A stretch of 64,000 bases of DNA from Ponticoccus litoralis (GTDB lineage: Bacteria; Pseudomonadota; Alphaproteobacteria; Rhodobacterales; Rhodobacteraceae): positions 3,038,001 to 3,102,000 of the forward strand of contig NZ_JBDNCH010000002.1 of the NCBI RefSeq assembly GCF_039769985.1, in the 5' to 3' direction. The notes beneath the pieces are model-generated. The model was given only the letters and a program-made list of their open reading frames with translations, was not told where the DNA came from and ran no database searches. The position numbers and the translations under genes were made by a program. Positions 17,029 through 26,750 of this stretch are shown here, one piece after another; the first letter of the stretch is position 1, and each line of letters starts with the position of its first letter.

Positions 17029-18546
17029 TCATGCCTCGGCCAGCTTCTTCGCCACCAGCTCGTTCACCGCCTTGGGGTTGGCCTTGCCGCCCGTGGCCTT
17101 CATCACCTGACCGACGAACCAGCCCGCCAGCTTGGGGTTCTGCTTGGCCTTCTCGACCTGCGCGGGGTTGGCGGCGATGATCTCGTCCACCGCGGCCTCG
17201 ATGGCGCCGGTATCGGTGACCTGCTTCATGCCGCGCGCCTCGGCGATCTCTTCGGGGTTGCCGCCCTCGGTATAGACGATCTCGAAGAGGTCCTTGGCCA
17301 TCTTGCCGGAAATGGTGTCGGCCTTGATCAGGCGGATCACCCCGGCCAGTTGTTCGGGCGAGACGGGGCTGTCCTCGATGCCCTTGTCGTCCTTCTTCAG
17401 GCGACCGAAGAGCTCGTTGATGACCCAGTTGGCGGCCAGCTTGCCGTCACCGGCGCCCGCCGCGACCTTTTCGAAGAAGTCGGCGTTCACCACCTCGGCG
17501 GTCAGCACGCCCGCGTCGTAATCCGACAGGCCGAAGTCCTTGACGAAACGCGCCTTCTTCTCGTCCGGCAGTTCCGGCAGAGAGGCGGCGATGTCATCGA
17601 CCCAGGCCTGCTCGATCTCCAGCGGCAGCAAGTCGGGGCAGGGGAAGTAGCGGTAGTCATGCGCCTCTTCCTTGGACCGCATGGACCGGGTCTCGTTCTT
17701 GTCGGGATCGTACAGGCGGGTTTCCTGATCGACCGTGCCGCCGTTCTCGACGATGGCGATCTGGCGCTTGGCCTCGACGTCGATGGCCATCTGGATGAAG
17801 CGCATCGAGTTCATGTTCTTGATCTCGCAGCGCGTGCCGAGATGGCTGAAATCCTGCGTTTCCTGATACTTCTCGTACTGGCCGGGACGGCAGATCGAGA
17901 CGTTGACGTCGGCGCGCAGGTTGCCGTTCTGCATATTGCCGTCGCAGGTGCCGAGGTAGCGCAGGATCTGGCGCAGCTTGGCGATATAGGCGGCGGCCTC
18001 TTCCGGGCCACGGATATCGGGGCGGCTGACGATTTCCATCAGCGCGACGCCGGTGCGGTTGAGATCGACGAAGGACATGGTCGGGTCCATGTCGTGGATC
18101 GACTTGCCGGCGTCCTGCTCGACGTGGATGCGCTCGATCCGCACCTTGCGGGCGATCCCCGGCTCCATGTCGACGATGATCTCGCCCTCGCCGACCAGCG
18201 GGTGGTAGAGCTGCGAAATCTGGTAGCCCTGCGGCAGGTCCGGATAGAAGTAGTTCTTACGGTCGAAGGCGGATTTCAGGTTGATCGCCGCCTTCAGGCC
18301 AAGGCCGGTGCGCACCGCCTGCTCGATGCAGTATTCGTTGATGACGGGCAGCATGCCGGGCATCGCCGCGTCCACGAAGGAGACGTTGGAGTTCGGCTCG
18401 GCGCCGAATTTCGTCGAGGCTCCCGAGAAGAGTTTCGCCTGAGAGGCCACCTGCGCGTGGACCTCCATCCCGATGACCAGTTCCCAGTCGTGCTTTGCGC
18501 CCGCGATTACCTTGGGTTTCGGGGTCTCGAATGTCAGGTCCAGCAT
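17029..18546 (-). CDS. gatB: Asp/Glu-tRNA amidotransferase subunit B
   Basis: A 505-residue GatB. It has the family N-terminus WELVIGMEVHAQVASQAKLF, the ammonia-channel and glutamyl-phosphate region GMLPVINEYCIEQAVRTG, NYFYPDLPQGYQISQ, and the C-terminal YqeY-like tail ending KAVNELVAKKL. With GatA and GatC it converts Glu-tRNA-Gln and Asp-tRNA-Asn by transamidation. The start at 18546 matches the family. gatC and gatA are not in the window. The frame is intact over the whole length. Confidence 0.96.
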   Translation of the reverse strand: MLDLTFETPKPKVIAGAKHDWELVIGMEVHAQVASQAKLFSGASTKFGAEPNSNVSFVDAAMPGMLPVINEYCIEQAVRTGLGLKAAINLKSAFDRKNYFYPDLPQGYQISQLYHPLVGEGEIIVDMEPGIARKVRIERIHVEQDAGKSIHDMDPTMSFVDLNRTGVALMEIVSRPDIRGPEEAAAYIAKLRQILRYLGTCDGNMQNGNLRADVNVSICRPGQYEKYQETQDFSHLGTRCEIKNMNSMRFIQMAIDVEAKRQIAIVENGGTVDQETRLYDPDKNETRSMRSKEEAHDYRYFPCPDLLPLEIEQAWVDDIAASLPELPDEKKARFVKDFGLSDYDAGVLTAEVVNADFFEKVAAGAGDGKLAANWVINELFGRLKKDDKGIEDSPVSPEQLAGVIRLIKADTISGKMAKDLFEIVYTEGGNPEEIAEARGMKQVTDTGAIEAAVDEIIAANPAQVEKAKQNPKLAGWFVGQVMKATGGKANPKAVNELVAKKLAEA

Positions 18547-18703
18547 GGCCGCCTCTCGTCTCGGATTTGGCAAGCGGTCTACTGCGCGGGGACGCTCTGG
18601 GCAAGGGGCAGGGCAGCGCCAGCGCGGCGGGCCATGCGCATTTGGCGCCGATAGGGGCAGAGCGCCCATGGACCGGGGCCTCTGCGCCCGCCGGACCGCC
18701 CGG

Positions 18704-19947
18704 TCAGCCGTCGCGCAGCAGGCTCATGCCATCGGGGCCGAAGACAAGGCGGCGGCCGGTCTCCAGCGCCGGGGCGTAGAATTCCGCAAGGCTGGACATG
18801 GCGCGGATGCGGCCCCGGCGGACCAGATCCTCTGCCTTGGTTTCGGCGGGATGCGCGCGCCCCGGCATCGGCGCAAGGGCCCAGACGCGCGGGTGCAGTG
18901 CGCGCAGGTGATCCTGCGCGATCCAGCCAAGACTGTCGGCGATGCGGCGGCGTGTGCTGCCGGTCCCGGCAGGGCCGCCCATGGTCAGGCCCGCGAAGGC
19001 GGCCAGCCGGTTGGCCATGTGCTGGCCGGGCTGGCGGGCGAGGATGTCGTGCAGCCCCTCGGCGAAAAGCTCGGCATCCGAGGCGCCGCTCGGCGCCCGC
19101 GTCGACCTCCAGCGCGCCGATATAGACCCATGCGTAGCCACCCGCGCCCCAGAGATCGCGGGTGCGTTCGGCGGTGCGGCGGGCCTGCCGTTCCAGCATT
19201 TCCCAGCTGCCAAAGGCCTTGGGCCGCATGGCGCGGCCCAAGGCCGTGTAATGACCGACCGCAAGGGGGCGAGGTCGATCAGATCCTCGAAGTCGTCGGC
19301 GGCGCGCAGGCCGGGCCGGGGGCGGCCTCTAGCAGGGCGCAGCGCACCTCGGCCCATGCCGGCGATTCGCATTCGAAAGGGTCGTAGCGGTCCGCCAGCT
19401 CGGCGGCGCGGCGCATGTGCCAGTCATAGGCGTCTCTCCGCTGAGGCGACAGGCCGCCCGGCGGCGAGGCGCCGCGCCAGTCCCGGGCCAGGTCGACATG
19501 GGCCATGGCGGCGACAAAGGCGGTGGCCGGACAGTCCGGCTGGTCCTCCATGGCGAGGTCGAGGGCGGCAAGAACGGCGCGGGCGCGGCGCGGTTCCGTG
19601 CGCTGCACGGCGCCACGGGCCGCGGCCATCGCATCGGCCCGCGCACCGCTGGCAAGAAGTGCGGCCACCGGCAGCAGGCCGGGGGTCATGTGGCGGTTGC
19701 GCTCGGCGGTGTGAAACTCTGTCGCAAGCCTGTCCCATGCATCCTGCCGGGCCAGAAAACGCCCCCGTGTCAGGTGCTTGTCGCGGGCTTCGGTTTCGGG
19801 GCAGGGGTCGCAGACCGGGATCTCCACCCGTGGCCGCAGCGGCCCCGGGCCCGATGCGCCGGTGCTGCGGCGCGCGCCTGTCCTTGGTTGGCCGGGGCGG
19901 TTCACGGCCGGGCCTAGGACAGGGATTCTGGTGAAAAAGGGTCGCAT
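18704..19947 (-). CDS. Conserved-looking hypothetical protein (frame broken three times)
   Basis: Three overlapping minus-strand frames join into one 414-residue protein if single-base errors are corrected at about 19314 (one base missing), 19262 (one missing) and 19091 (one extra). The joined protein is helix-rich, with the pattern DAYDWHMRRAAELADRYDPF near the middle, a GRAMRPKAFGSWEMLERQA segment, and a C-terminal part with QPGQHMANRLAAFAGLTM. No signal peptide or membrane helix is clear. I do not recognise the family. The smooth continuation of composition across each correction supports one gene. Confidence 0.6.
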
Positions 19948-20171
19948 GGTGGGGCGCTACTCGAACAGGAACATTGCCCCTCAAGATGCCCGGCCACTGT
20001 GACCAAAAGGCGGCGCGTTCCGGGAATTGCCCGGGCCTTCCTCCGGCCCCATAGCGCCCCTGTCCGCGCCCCCGGCACAGGGCGTTTCGACAGCCTGCAC
20101 AATGGCCCGCCCCGTTGCGACAAATTGCATCACTTGCAACAAGGGGCGCTTCATAGCAGCTTGCCCGGATC

Positions 20172-20978
20172 ATGATGCGTATAGCTGCCATACTATTCAC
20201 GCTTCTCGCTGCTCCGGCCTCGGCCAACTCGGTTCAGACCCCTCTGGCCCCGCTGCCAGAACCTGAAGCGATTGTGCCGCAGGTGTCCGAGCAAGCGGTG
20301 AAGACGTCGCTTCGCCCGGTTGCCCGCCGGATGGTCATCCCCGCCGCGCGCTGGGACAAGACCTCTGGCCGGAAAAGCTGGACCCTTGCCACCCTCACGG
20401 CGCTGAAGACCCATGCCACGGTCCTGCCGGACATCGTGCCGCGCGACATCGCCGAATACTGCCCGGCCTACCCTCACGCCCCCCGCGAAGTGCGCGAGGC
20501 CTTCTGGGTCGGCCTGACGTCGGCGCTGGCCTGGCACGAGAGCACGCATCGTCCCGGTGCCGTCGGCGGTGGCGGAAAGTGGTACGGGCTGACGCAGATC
20601 CTGCCCGCCACGGCGCGTGGCTATGGCTGCAAGGCGCGCAGCGGCGAGGCGCTGAAGGACCCCGAGGACAATCTTTCCTGCGCGCTCAGGATCATGGCCA
20701 AGACGGTCAAGCGCGACCGCGTGATCAGCGCCGGGATGCGCGGCGTGGCCGCCGACTGGGGGCCGTTCCACTCTGCCAAGAAACGCGCCGACATGAAGGC
20801 ATGGACCCGCAAGCAACCCTATTGCTCGGGGCTGTTTTCCTCGCTGAAGCCGGTGGCGCGCCCCGATCACATCGGGCCGGAGCCGCAGAGCCCTGCCACC
20901 CGGCCCGAGATGATCGCGAAGAAGCCCGGGCTGAACGCCGCAGAAATCATCTCGACCCAGTCGCACGCGCGGTTCTGA
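20172..20978 (+). CDS. Periplasmic lytic transglycosylase (SLT domain)
   Basis: A 268-residue exported protein. The signal peptide is IAAILFTLLAAPASANS. The SLT-type lysozyme fold has the catalytic Glu in SALAWHESTHRPGAVGG, then WYGLTQILPATARGYG (the GLxQ motif) and a later MRGVAADWGPF segment. It cleaves peptidoglycan with release of anhydro-muropeptides. A ribosome site is weak. A strong terminator follows at 21011. Confidence 0.82.
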   Translation: MMRIAAILFTLLAAPASANSVQTPLAPLPEPEAIVPQVSEQAVKTSLRPVARRMVIPAARWDKTSGRKSWTLATLTALKTHATVLPDIVPRDIAEYCPAYPHAPREVREAFWVGLTSALAWHESTHRPGAVGGGGKWYGLTQILPATARGYGCKARSGEALKDPEDNLSCALRIMAKTVKRDRVISAGMRGVAADWGPFHSAKKRADMKAWTRKQPYCSGLFSSLKPVARPDHIGPEPQSPATRPEMIAKKPGLNAAEIISTQSHARF

Positions 20979-21010
20979 CGCCCGTCGGACAGGTCGGTCA
21001 GGACACAAGG

Positions 21011-21045
21011 AAAAGGCCGCGCCCCCGGAAGGAGCGCGGCCTTTT
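21011..21045. terminator. Rho-independent terminator after the SLT gene
   Basis: AAAAGGCCGCGC and GCGCGGCCTTTT are exact reverse complements with an 11-base loop. A-run and T-run on the two sides make it work in both directions, which suits its place between two convergent genes. Confidence 0.9.
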
Positions 21046-21149
21046 CGTCTTTGGCGGTCGGGTGCGCGGCGACAGCCCCGTGGGCCTGTTTCGGATCGGT
21101 TGGATCGAAACGCGCCGTCAGGGCGCTTCGCTTCACGTCGGGAAGAGCG

Positions 21150-22013
21150 TCAGACCTTCAGCCAGCTCGGGCGGCGGGTGGCATCGACCAGCGACAGCCC
21201 GGTTCCCTTCGGTCCGCCAAGGGCCAGCGTGGCGCGGCGCAGCATCTCGATCCCGTCCTCGGATTTCGCGGGCAGGGCCGAGGCGGAAATCGGTTCGCCG
21301 ACCCGCACGAGGAAGGGCTGGCGCGCCTTGTTCAGCGTCTCGTGGAACAGGGTGATGTCCCGCAGGGTCGGGTGGATCAGGTCGAAGAGGTAGAACAGCA
21401 CCGAATTCCGCGCGCGGATGTTGATCGGGATCACCGGCAGGTCGAACTTGCGGGCGATCATCGCGGCAGAGGCCATCCGGGGGCGTTCGTACAGCCGCAG
21501 GCCGCGCCGTTTCGCCAGCCGCCCCGAGGGGAAGATCACGCCCAGCCGGCCCTCGGCCACCGCGCGGCGGGTATAGGCCATGGTCTCGCGGGTCTTGCCG
21601 TGGCTGCGCTTGTCCTTACGCCATTCCACCGGGGCAATCATCGCGTCAAGCTGCGGAACCGCGCGGACGATGTCGTGGTTGGCAAAGAAATAGGCGTCGG
21701 GCCGGACCTGGCGCAGGATATGATACAGGATGATGCCGTCGGCGATGCCCGTGGGATGGTTGGCCACCACAAGCGCCGGTCCGTGCGAGGGCAGGTTGCC
21801 CAGCCCCGAGACCTCGACCTCGTCGGACAGCATGTCGCCCATCACCGCCATCAGTTCCTGCGCGGGCAGATGGTCGACCGAGGAACCGATTTCCAGCGTC
21901 TTCTCGTAGCTGAGAAGGCGGTACAGTGCCGCGCGCAAGAGACGGGTGCCCGGGCGGTCCGCAAACAGCCAGGGGGCGCGTTCCTCGATCAGGGGGTCGA
22001 TGCGGTCTTTCAT
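21150..22013 (-). CDS. PlsC-superfamily acyltransferase
   Basis: A 287-residue protein with the acyltransferase block I motif in ALVVANHPTGIADGIIL (H-x4-D as NHPTGIAD), block III-like LGVIFPSGRLAKRRGL and block IV VIPINIRARNS. It resembles the hemolysin-like / OlsA group that acylates lysophospholipids or ornithine lipids. It is cytoplasmic with membrane association. The substrate is not decided by the sequence. The gap 22014-22139 upstream contains a short dyad GGCTAGTCTAGCC and the likely promoter. Confidence 0.8.
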   Translation of the reverse strand: MKDRIDPLIEERAPWLFADRPGTRLLRAALYRLLSYEKTLEIGSSVDHLPAQELMAVMGDMLSDEVEVSGLGNLPSHGPALVVANHPTGIADGIILYHILRQVRPDAYFFANHDIVRAVPQLDAMIAPVEWRKDKRSHGKTRETMAYTRRAVAEGRLGVIFPSGRLAKRRGLRLYERPRMASAAMIARKFDLPVIPINIRARNSVLFYLFDLIHPTLRDITLFHETLNKARQPFLVRVGEPISASALPAKSEDGIEMLRRATLALGGPKGTGLSLVDATRRPSWLKV

Positions 22014-22139
22014 ATCACTGGCCCAAGATCACGATTCGGTATCATACGGATGACAGGCGCGCCGTCATGGCTAGTCTAGCCGACTTAACGATTTAAGCCA
22101 CACACCCGCGGAAGCAATGGGCAAACATACGCGCACCGC

Positions 22140-22595
22140 CTAAAGAAGTGCGAAATGATGTTTCTCTACAAGGACACCCCGTGAAACCAGCGCCTCGTGC
22201 AACCGGTGGGGCGGGGGAAGCGCATCCTGTGGCAGCGGCACGCGCGTCCCGTCGCGCAGGATCAGCCGGACCCGCACCGAAAGATCAAGCCGCGTGTCCA
22301 TGCGTACACGGTCGATCCGGGCCAGCGCGACCTCTCCGGTGACCGGGCCAGAGCGCCAGCACAGGGTGCGGTCGTCCAGTGTCAGCCGGGCGCGCCGGGC
22401 CCGGGCGAAATCCCAGAGCGCGGGCAGCGTGGCCAGCAGCGCCGCCGCGACGATCGCGGGATGCGCCTGCAGCCAAAGCCGAAGCGCCAGCGCCGCAAGC
22501 CAGACCGTCAGGATGACCAGCGCCGCCCGCAGGCTGCGCCCGCTGGCCGCGTGATGCAGCGGGGGCGGGGGGCTGCCCGGGGCGAAGGCGCTCAC
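22140..22595 (-). CDS. Small membrane protein of unknown function
   Basis: A 151-residue protein. After a Pro-rich N-terminus come two hydrophobic helices (AALVILTVWLAALALRLWL and HPAIVAAALLATLPALW), then a soluble domain with RARRARLTLDDRTLCWRSG and LSVRVRLILRDGTRVPLP, resembling the PH-like fold of small bacterial membrane proteins. The GTG start overlaps the SDR gene stop (GTGA), so it is co-translated with it. No function can be assigned. Confidence 0.65.
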   Translation of the reverse strand: MSAFAPGSPPPPLHHAASGRSLRAALVILTVWLAALALRLWLQAHPAIVAAALLATLPALWDFARARRARLTLDDRTLCWRSGPVTGEVALARIDRVRMDTRLDLSVRVRLILRDGTRVPLPQDALPPPHRLHEALVSRGVLVEKHHFALL

Positions 22596-23335
22596 CGCCC
22601 GCCCGCGACATCCACGATGGTGCGGGTGACGTAGGAGGCGCGTTCCGACAGCAGCCAGAGCGCGGCCTCGGCGACCTCGTCGGCGGTGCCGGGGCGGCCC
22701 AGCGGCGGCGTGTGGCCGATCTTGTCCAGCCGGTCGGGGAGGCCGCCCTTGGCGTGGATCGGGGTGTCGATCAGGCCCGGGCGGATGGCGTTCACGCGGA
22801 TGCCCTCGGGCGCCAGCTCGTCCGCCAGCCCCAGCGTCAGCGAATCGATGGCCCCCTTCGAGGCGGCATAGTCGACATATTGGTTCGCCGCCCCCAGCCG
22901 CGCCGCGGCGCTGGAGATATTGACGATGGCGCCGCCCTTGCCCCAGTCGCGCATCACCGCGACCGTCTGCCGGATCACCTCGATGGCGCCGAAGACGTTG
23001 ACGGCAAAGACCTGCGCGACCCGCTCTGGCGTCAGGTCCGCCAGCTTGCCGGTGGGCGCCACGATGCCGGCATTGTTCACCAGCCCGATGCGGCCCGGCT
23101 TCATCTCTGCCACCTGCGCAAAGATCTTCGCCACGGCCTTGGGGTTCGAGACATCGGCCTGCACCACATAGGCCTGCGCGCCCATGCTTTCGACCATGGC
23201 CGCCGTCTCGTCGGCCCCGGCCTTGTCATGGGCATAATGCACGACGATGCGCTGCCAGCCGTTGAAGGCCGCCATGCGCGCCGTCGCGGCGCCGATGCCG
23301 GTGCTGGCCCCGGTGACGATCAGGAGCCCGCTCAT
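22592..23335 (-). CDS. Short-chain dehydrogenase/reductase
   Basis: A 247-residue classical SDR. The cofactor motif is TGASTGIGAAT (TGxxxGxG), NNAG is in LVNNAGIV, and the catalytic triad is Ser in IVNISSAAARLG and Tyr/Lys in YVDYAASKGA. The C-terminus YVTRTIVDVAGGR is typical of FabG-like members. The Ala-Ser-Lys part and the neutral N-terminal Arg suggest NADP(H), but this is only an inference. Start and stop overlap pepN and the next gene, so the three form one operon. Confidence 0.92.
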   Translation of the reverse strand: MSGLLIVTGASTGIGAATARMAAFNGWQRIVVHYAHDKAGADETAAMVESMGAQAYVVQADVSNPKAVAKIFAQVAEMKPGRIGLVNNAGIVAPTGKLADLTPERVAQVFAVNVFGAIEVIRQTVAVMRDWGKGGAIVNISSAAARLGAANQYVDYAASKGAIDSLTLGLADELAPEGIRVNAIRPGLIDTPIHAKGGLPDRLDKIGHTPPLGRPGTADEVAEAALWLLSERASYVTRTIVDVAGGR

Positions 23336-25886
23336 TGCGCCAGCATCCGGTCGACCATCTCGCCGGTATCCCGCGAGAGCTTCGGCTTCGCCGCGATGCG
23401 TTCCAGCGCGGCGCGCATCAGCGCGCGGCGGCCTTCGTCGTAGCGGGTCCGGGTCTGGAACACGGCGGCCATGCGCGCGGTGGTCTGCGGGTTCAGGTCG
23501 TCGAGCCGGATCAGCCAGTCGGCCAGCAGCGCGTAAGAGGCCCCGTCGGCGCGGTGGAAGGCGGCGTGATGCATGGCCAGACCGCCAAGGACGGCGCGGA
23601 AGCGGTTGGGGTTCTTCCAGTCGAAGGCCGCATGCCGGGTCAGCGCCTGCGCGCGCTCGACCGCCACATCGGGCGCCGCGGCGCCGATCTGCAGGCCGAA
23701 CCACTTGTCCATGACAAGGCGGTCGTCCTGCCACTGCTCCTCGAAGGCGGCCAGCGCCTCTGCGTCGCGGCCCGCCCGCACGAGGCTGCCAAGCGCGGTC
23801 AGTTGCAGCGTCATATTGTCGGCGCTGTCGAATTGCGCCTGCGCCGCCTTGCCGCCGTCCAGCCGCGTCTGAAGCGCCAGCACACCCGCGCCAAGCGCGC
23901 GCTTGCCCACCTGTTCGGCGTCGGGGAGTAGGGGGCCTCGACGGTGGCCTCGGCGGCGAGGCGCGGCAGCAGGTCGGCCCAGCGTTCGGCGCGGAACTGC
24001 GCCAGCGTCTCGGCGGCGTTCCAGATGGCCTCCGGGTCGGGGGTGTGGCCGCGCTCGTGCAGCACGCGGGCCAGTTCGGCCTGCGAGGGCGTGCCCATCA
24101 TCAGCGCGCGATAGGCCGGGTCGAGGTCGGTGTCCCGCAGCACCCGCTCCAGCCCGTCGAGCCACGCGGTGTCGGGCGTCGCGCCCTCGGTGATCATGGC
24201 GATCAGGCATTCGATCCCCAGCATCTGCGAGGCGTCCCAGCGGTTGAAGGGGTCGGTGTCATGGGCCAGCAGGAAAGCGCGTTCCTCGGCGCTGGCTTCA
24301 CGCTCCATCACCACGGGGGCCGAGAAGTCGCGCAGGAGCGAGGGCACGGGCCGGGCAGAGAGCCCGTCGAAACGGAAGGACTGCTCGGCTTCGGTGATTT
24401 CCAGCAGGGTGGTGGGCACCACCTCGTCGCCGTTGGGGTTCAGCAGGCCCACGGCCATGGGGATCACCTGCGGCGCCTTATCGGGCTGGCCGGGGGTGGG
24501 CGGCGTGACCTGCCGGAAGGTCAGGGTATAGGTGCCATCGGCCCAATCCTCGGTGACGCTGACGCGCGGCGTGCCCGCCTGAGAGTACCAGCGCTTGAAC
24601 TGGGTCAGGTCGCGGCCCGTCGCATCCTCGAAGACCTTCAGCCAGTCCTCGATGGTCGCCGCGTCGCCGTCGTGGCGGTCGAAATAGAGGTCCAGCGCCT
24701 TGGCATAATCCTCATCCCCGACCAGCCGCTTGAGCATGCCGATCACCTCGGCGCCCTTTTCATAGACCGTCGCGGTGTAGAAGTTGTTGATCTCCTGAAA
24801 GCTTTCGGGTCGGACCGGGTGCGCCAAAGGCCCCTGATCCTCGGGGAACTGGCGCCCGCGCATCATCTGCGCATCCTCGATCCGCTTCACCGGCGCAGAG
24901 CGCATGTCGGCGGTGAACTGCGCGTCGCGGAAGACCGTCAGCCCCTCTTTCAGACAAAGCTGGAACCAGTCGCGGCAGGTGATGCGGTTGCCGGTCCAGT
25001 TGTGGAAGTATTCATGCGCGATGATCGCCTCGATCCGCTCGAAATTGGCATCGGTCGAGGTCTCGGGCGAGGCCAGCACGCAGGAGCTGTTGAAGACGTT
25101 CAGCCCCTTGTTCTCCATCGCGCCCATGTTGAAGTCGTCCACGGCGACGATATTGAAGATGTCGAGGTCGTATTCGCGGCCATAGACATCCTCGTCCCAT
25201 TTCATCGACTTCTTCAGCGCCTCCATGCCGAAGGCGCATTTGCCCTCGTCGCCGGGGCGGACCCAGATGTTCAGCTCGACATCGCGGCTCGTTCATGGTG
25301 GTGAAGCGGTCTGGGTGGTTGACCAGATCGCCCGCCACCAGCGCAAAGAGATAGGCGGGCTTGGGCCATGGGTCGTGCCACTCGGCAAAGCCCTCGCCGG
25401 TCTTTCCGGGGTTGCCGTTCGACAGCTTGACCGGCTCGCCGCCCTCGATGCGGACGGTGAAGACCGACATCACGTCGGGGCGGTCGGGGTAGAAGGTGAT
25501 CTTGCGGAAGCCCTCGGCTTCGCATTGCGTGCAATACATGCCATTCGACATGTACAGGCCTTCGAGCGCGGTGTTTTTCGCGGGTGCGATCTCGACCTCG
25601 CATTCCCAGAGGAAGGGCCCGTCGGGCACCGTGCAGGTCAGACCCTCCGCCGATTGCACCGGGGACACGGTCCGGTACCGTCGATGGCCGCATGGATCAG
25701 CGTCAGATCCTCGCCGTGCAGGAAGAACTCCTGCTTCGGCGCGTCGGGGTTTGGGGCGAAGTGGATGCGGGCCAGAACCCGCGTCGCCTCTGGCGCCAGA
25801 CGGAAGGTCAGGTGCACGTCCTGCACCTGCCAGCCGAAGGGTGTGTAGTCCGAAAGGTAGACGGTTTGCGGGCTGGCGTCCTTCAT
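23332..25886 (-). CDS. pepN: PepN, alanyl aminopeptidase of the M1 family (frame broken three times)
   Basis: M1 zinc aminopeptidase. The N-terminal barrel (VYLSDYTPFGWQVQDVHLTF) is followed by the GAMEN motif in DFNMGAMENKGLNVF, the zinc site HEYFHNW with the downstream Glu in KEGLTVFRD, and a long helical C-terminal domain. Three lesions break the frame: GGTACC at 25674-25679, an extra G at about 25286, and a C missing from the run at 23923-23926. Corrected length is 850 residues, close to E. coli PepN. It releases N-terminal residues in the cytoplasm. It begins an operon with the SDR gene. Confidence 0.92.
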
Positions 25887-25986
25887 GGCGGTCCTCGGCG
25901 GTTTGGAACTTCGGTTTGGGCCAAGTGTTAGGCCTGCAAGTGAGCCGCTGCAATGGCTGGCACCCCGAGATGACAGGAGAGACGAC

Positions 25987-26223
25987 ATGTCTGCCCCGCA
26001 AACGAATATCGAGAAGCAAGAGCGCCGCCACCGTCCCGCTCTTGGCGGCATGACCATCGCCGCAGGCTTTGCCGCGCTGCTGTTCGTGGGCTGGATCCTC
26101 TGGGTTTTCGCGGTCGGAAATACTCCGGGTGAAAGCGAGGCAGAGCGCGTCGTGCCGGGCGCCGAGGCCGTCGAGACGCTGGACGGCCCGGTGGCGGGCG
26201 AAGGCGCAGCCGTCACGGAGTGA
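25987..26223 (+). CDS. 78-aa membrane protein
   Basis: A Lys/Arg-rich N-terminus (IEKQERRHRPALGG), one hydrophobic helix (IAAGFAALLFVGWILWVFAV) and an acidic C-terminal tail outside the membrane. The ATG at 25987 is preceded by AGGAGAG. It is divergent from pepN across 100 bases. Family not recognised. Confidence 0.7.
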   Translation: MSAPQTNIEKQERRHRPALGGMTIAAGFAALLFVGWILWVFAVGNTPGESEAERVVPGAEAVETLDGPVAGEGAAVTE

Positions 26224-26281
26224 TGGGGGTAGCGGTCCGGGTGTCGGGCGGGGGCTTCGGGTCCCCGCCGTTTGGCGTGGC

Positions 26282-26458
26282 ATGGCCGTGAAGAAGGGTG
26301 ACCTGCCACAAAAGACCTGCGCCATCTGCGGGCGCCCGTTCACGTGGCGCAAGAAGTGGGCGAAGGTCTGGGACGAAGTGCGCTATTGCTCGGACCGGTG
26401 CAGGCGGGAGCGCAGGTCGTCCGGTCAGGCAGAACGACCGTCCTCAACGCAATCTTAA
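26282..26458 (+). CDS. DUF2256 zinc-ribbon-like protein
   Basis: A 58-residue protein with the DUF2256 pattern: LPQKTCAICGRPFTWRKKW and YCSDRCRRER. The two CxxC pairs form a small zinc site. The protein is basic and cytoplasmic. Its function is unknown in all species where it is found. The start ATG at 26282 is 59 bases after the previous stop. Confidence 0.88.
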   Translation: MAVKKGDLPQKTCAICGRPFTWRKKWAKVWDEVRYCSDRCRRERRSSGQAERPSSTQS

Positions 26459-26525
26459 CGGTTCCATTAACCATCCCAACATACACTCCGATGCGTATCC
26501 TATGAGGATGCGGAAAGGAGTTTGT

Positions 26526-26603
26526 ATGAGTGAAGATATGTATCGTTGGCTGACTGTCGCGCTGATGATCCTGACGATCCTCGTCATGATCATCCTGGCC
26601 TGA
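26526..26603 (+). CDS. 25-aa transmembrane peptide
   Basis: A short frame coding a 25-residue peptide: five polar residues, then one helix WLTVALMILTILVMIILA to the C-terminus. It is preceded by an excellent ribosome site (AAAGGAG) at ideal spacing and followed within 11 bases by a strong terminator. These three signals together support translation despite the length. No homolog is known to me. Confidence 0.6.
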   Translation: MSEDMYRWLTVALMILTILVMIILA

Positions 26604-26613
26604 CAAAAAGTCA

Positions 26614-26646
26614 CCCCGGGGTGTTGCACCACCCCGGGGGCTCTTT
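26614..26646 (+). terminator. Terminator after the 25-aa peptide gene
   Basis: CCCCGGGGTG and CACCCCGGGG pair exactly with a 6-base loop, followed by GCTCTTT. Each arm is itself nearly palindromic. Confidence 0.8.
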
Positions 26647-26750
26647 AAAAAGAAGTTCGACGAGCGTCGATCTGTATCGTTCCCAACACTTACCCCAAAC
26701 CACTCCGAAAATCAAGATCTGCACCGCGCGATGGTTGACGGCCCGATCTG

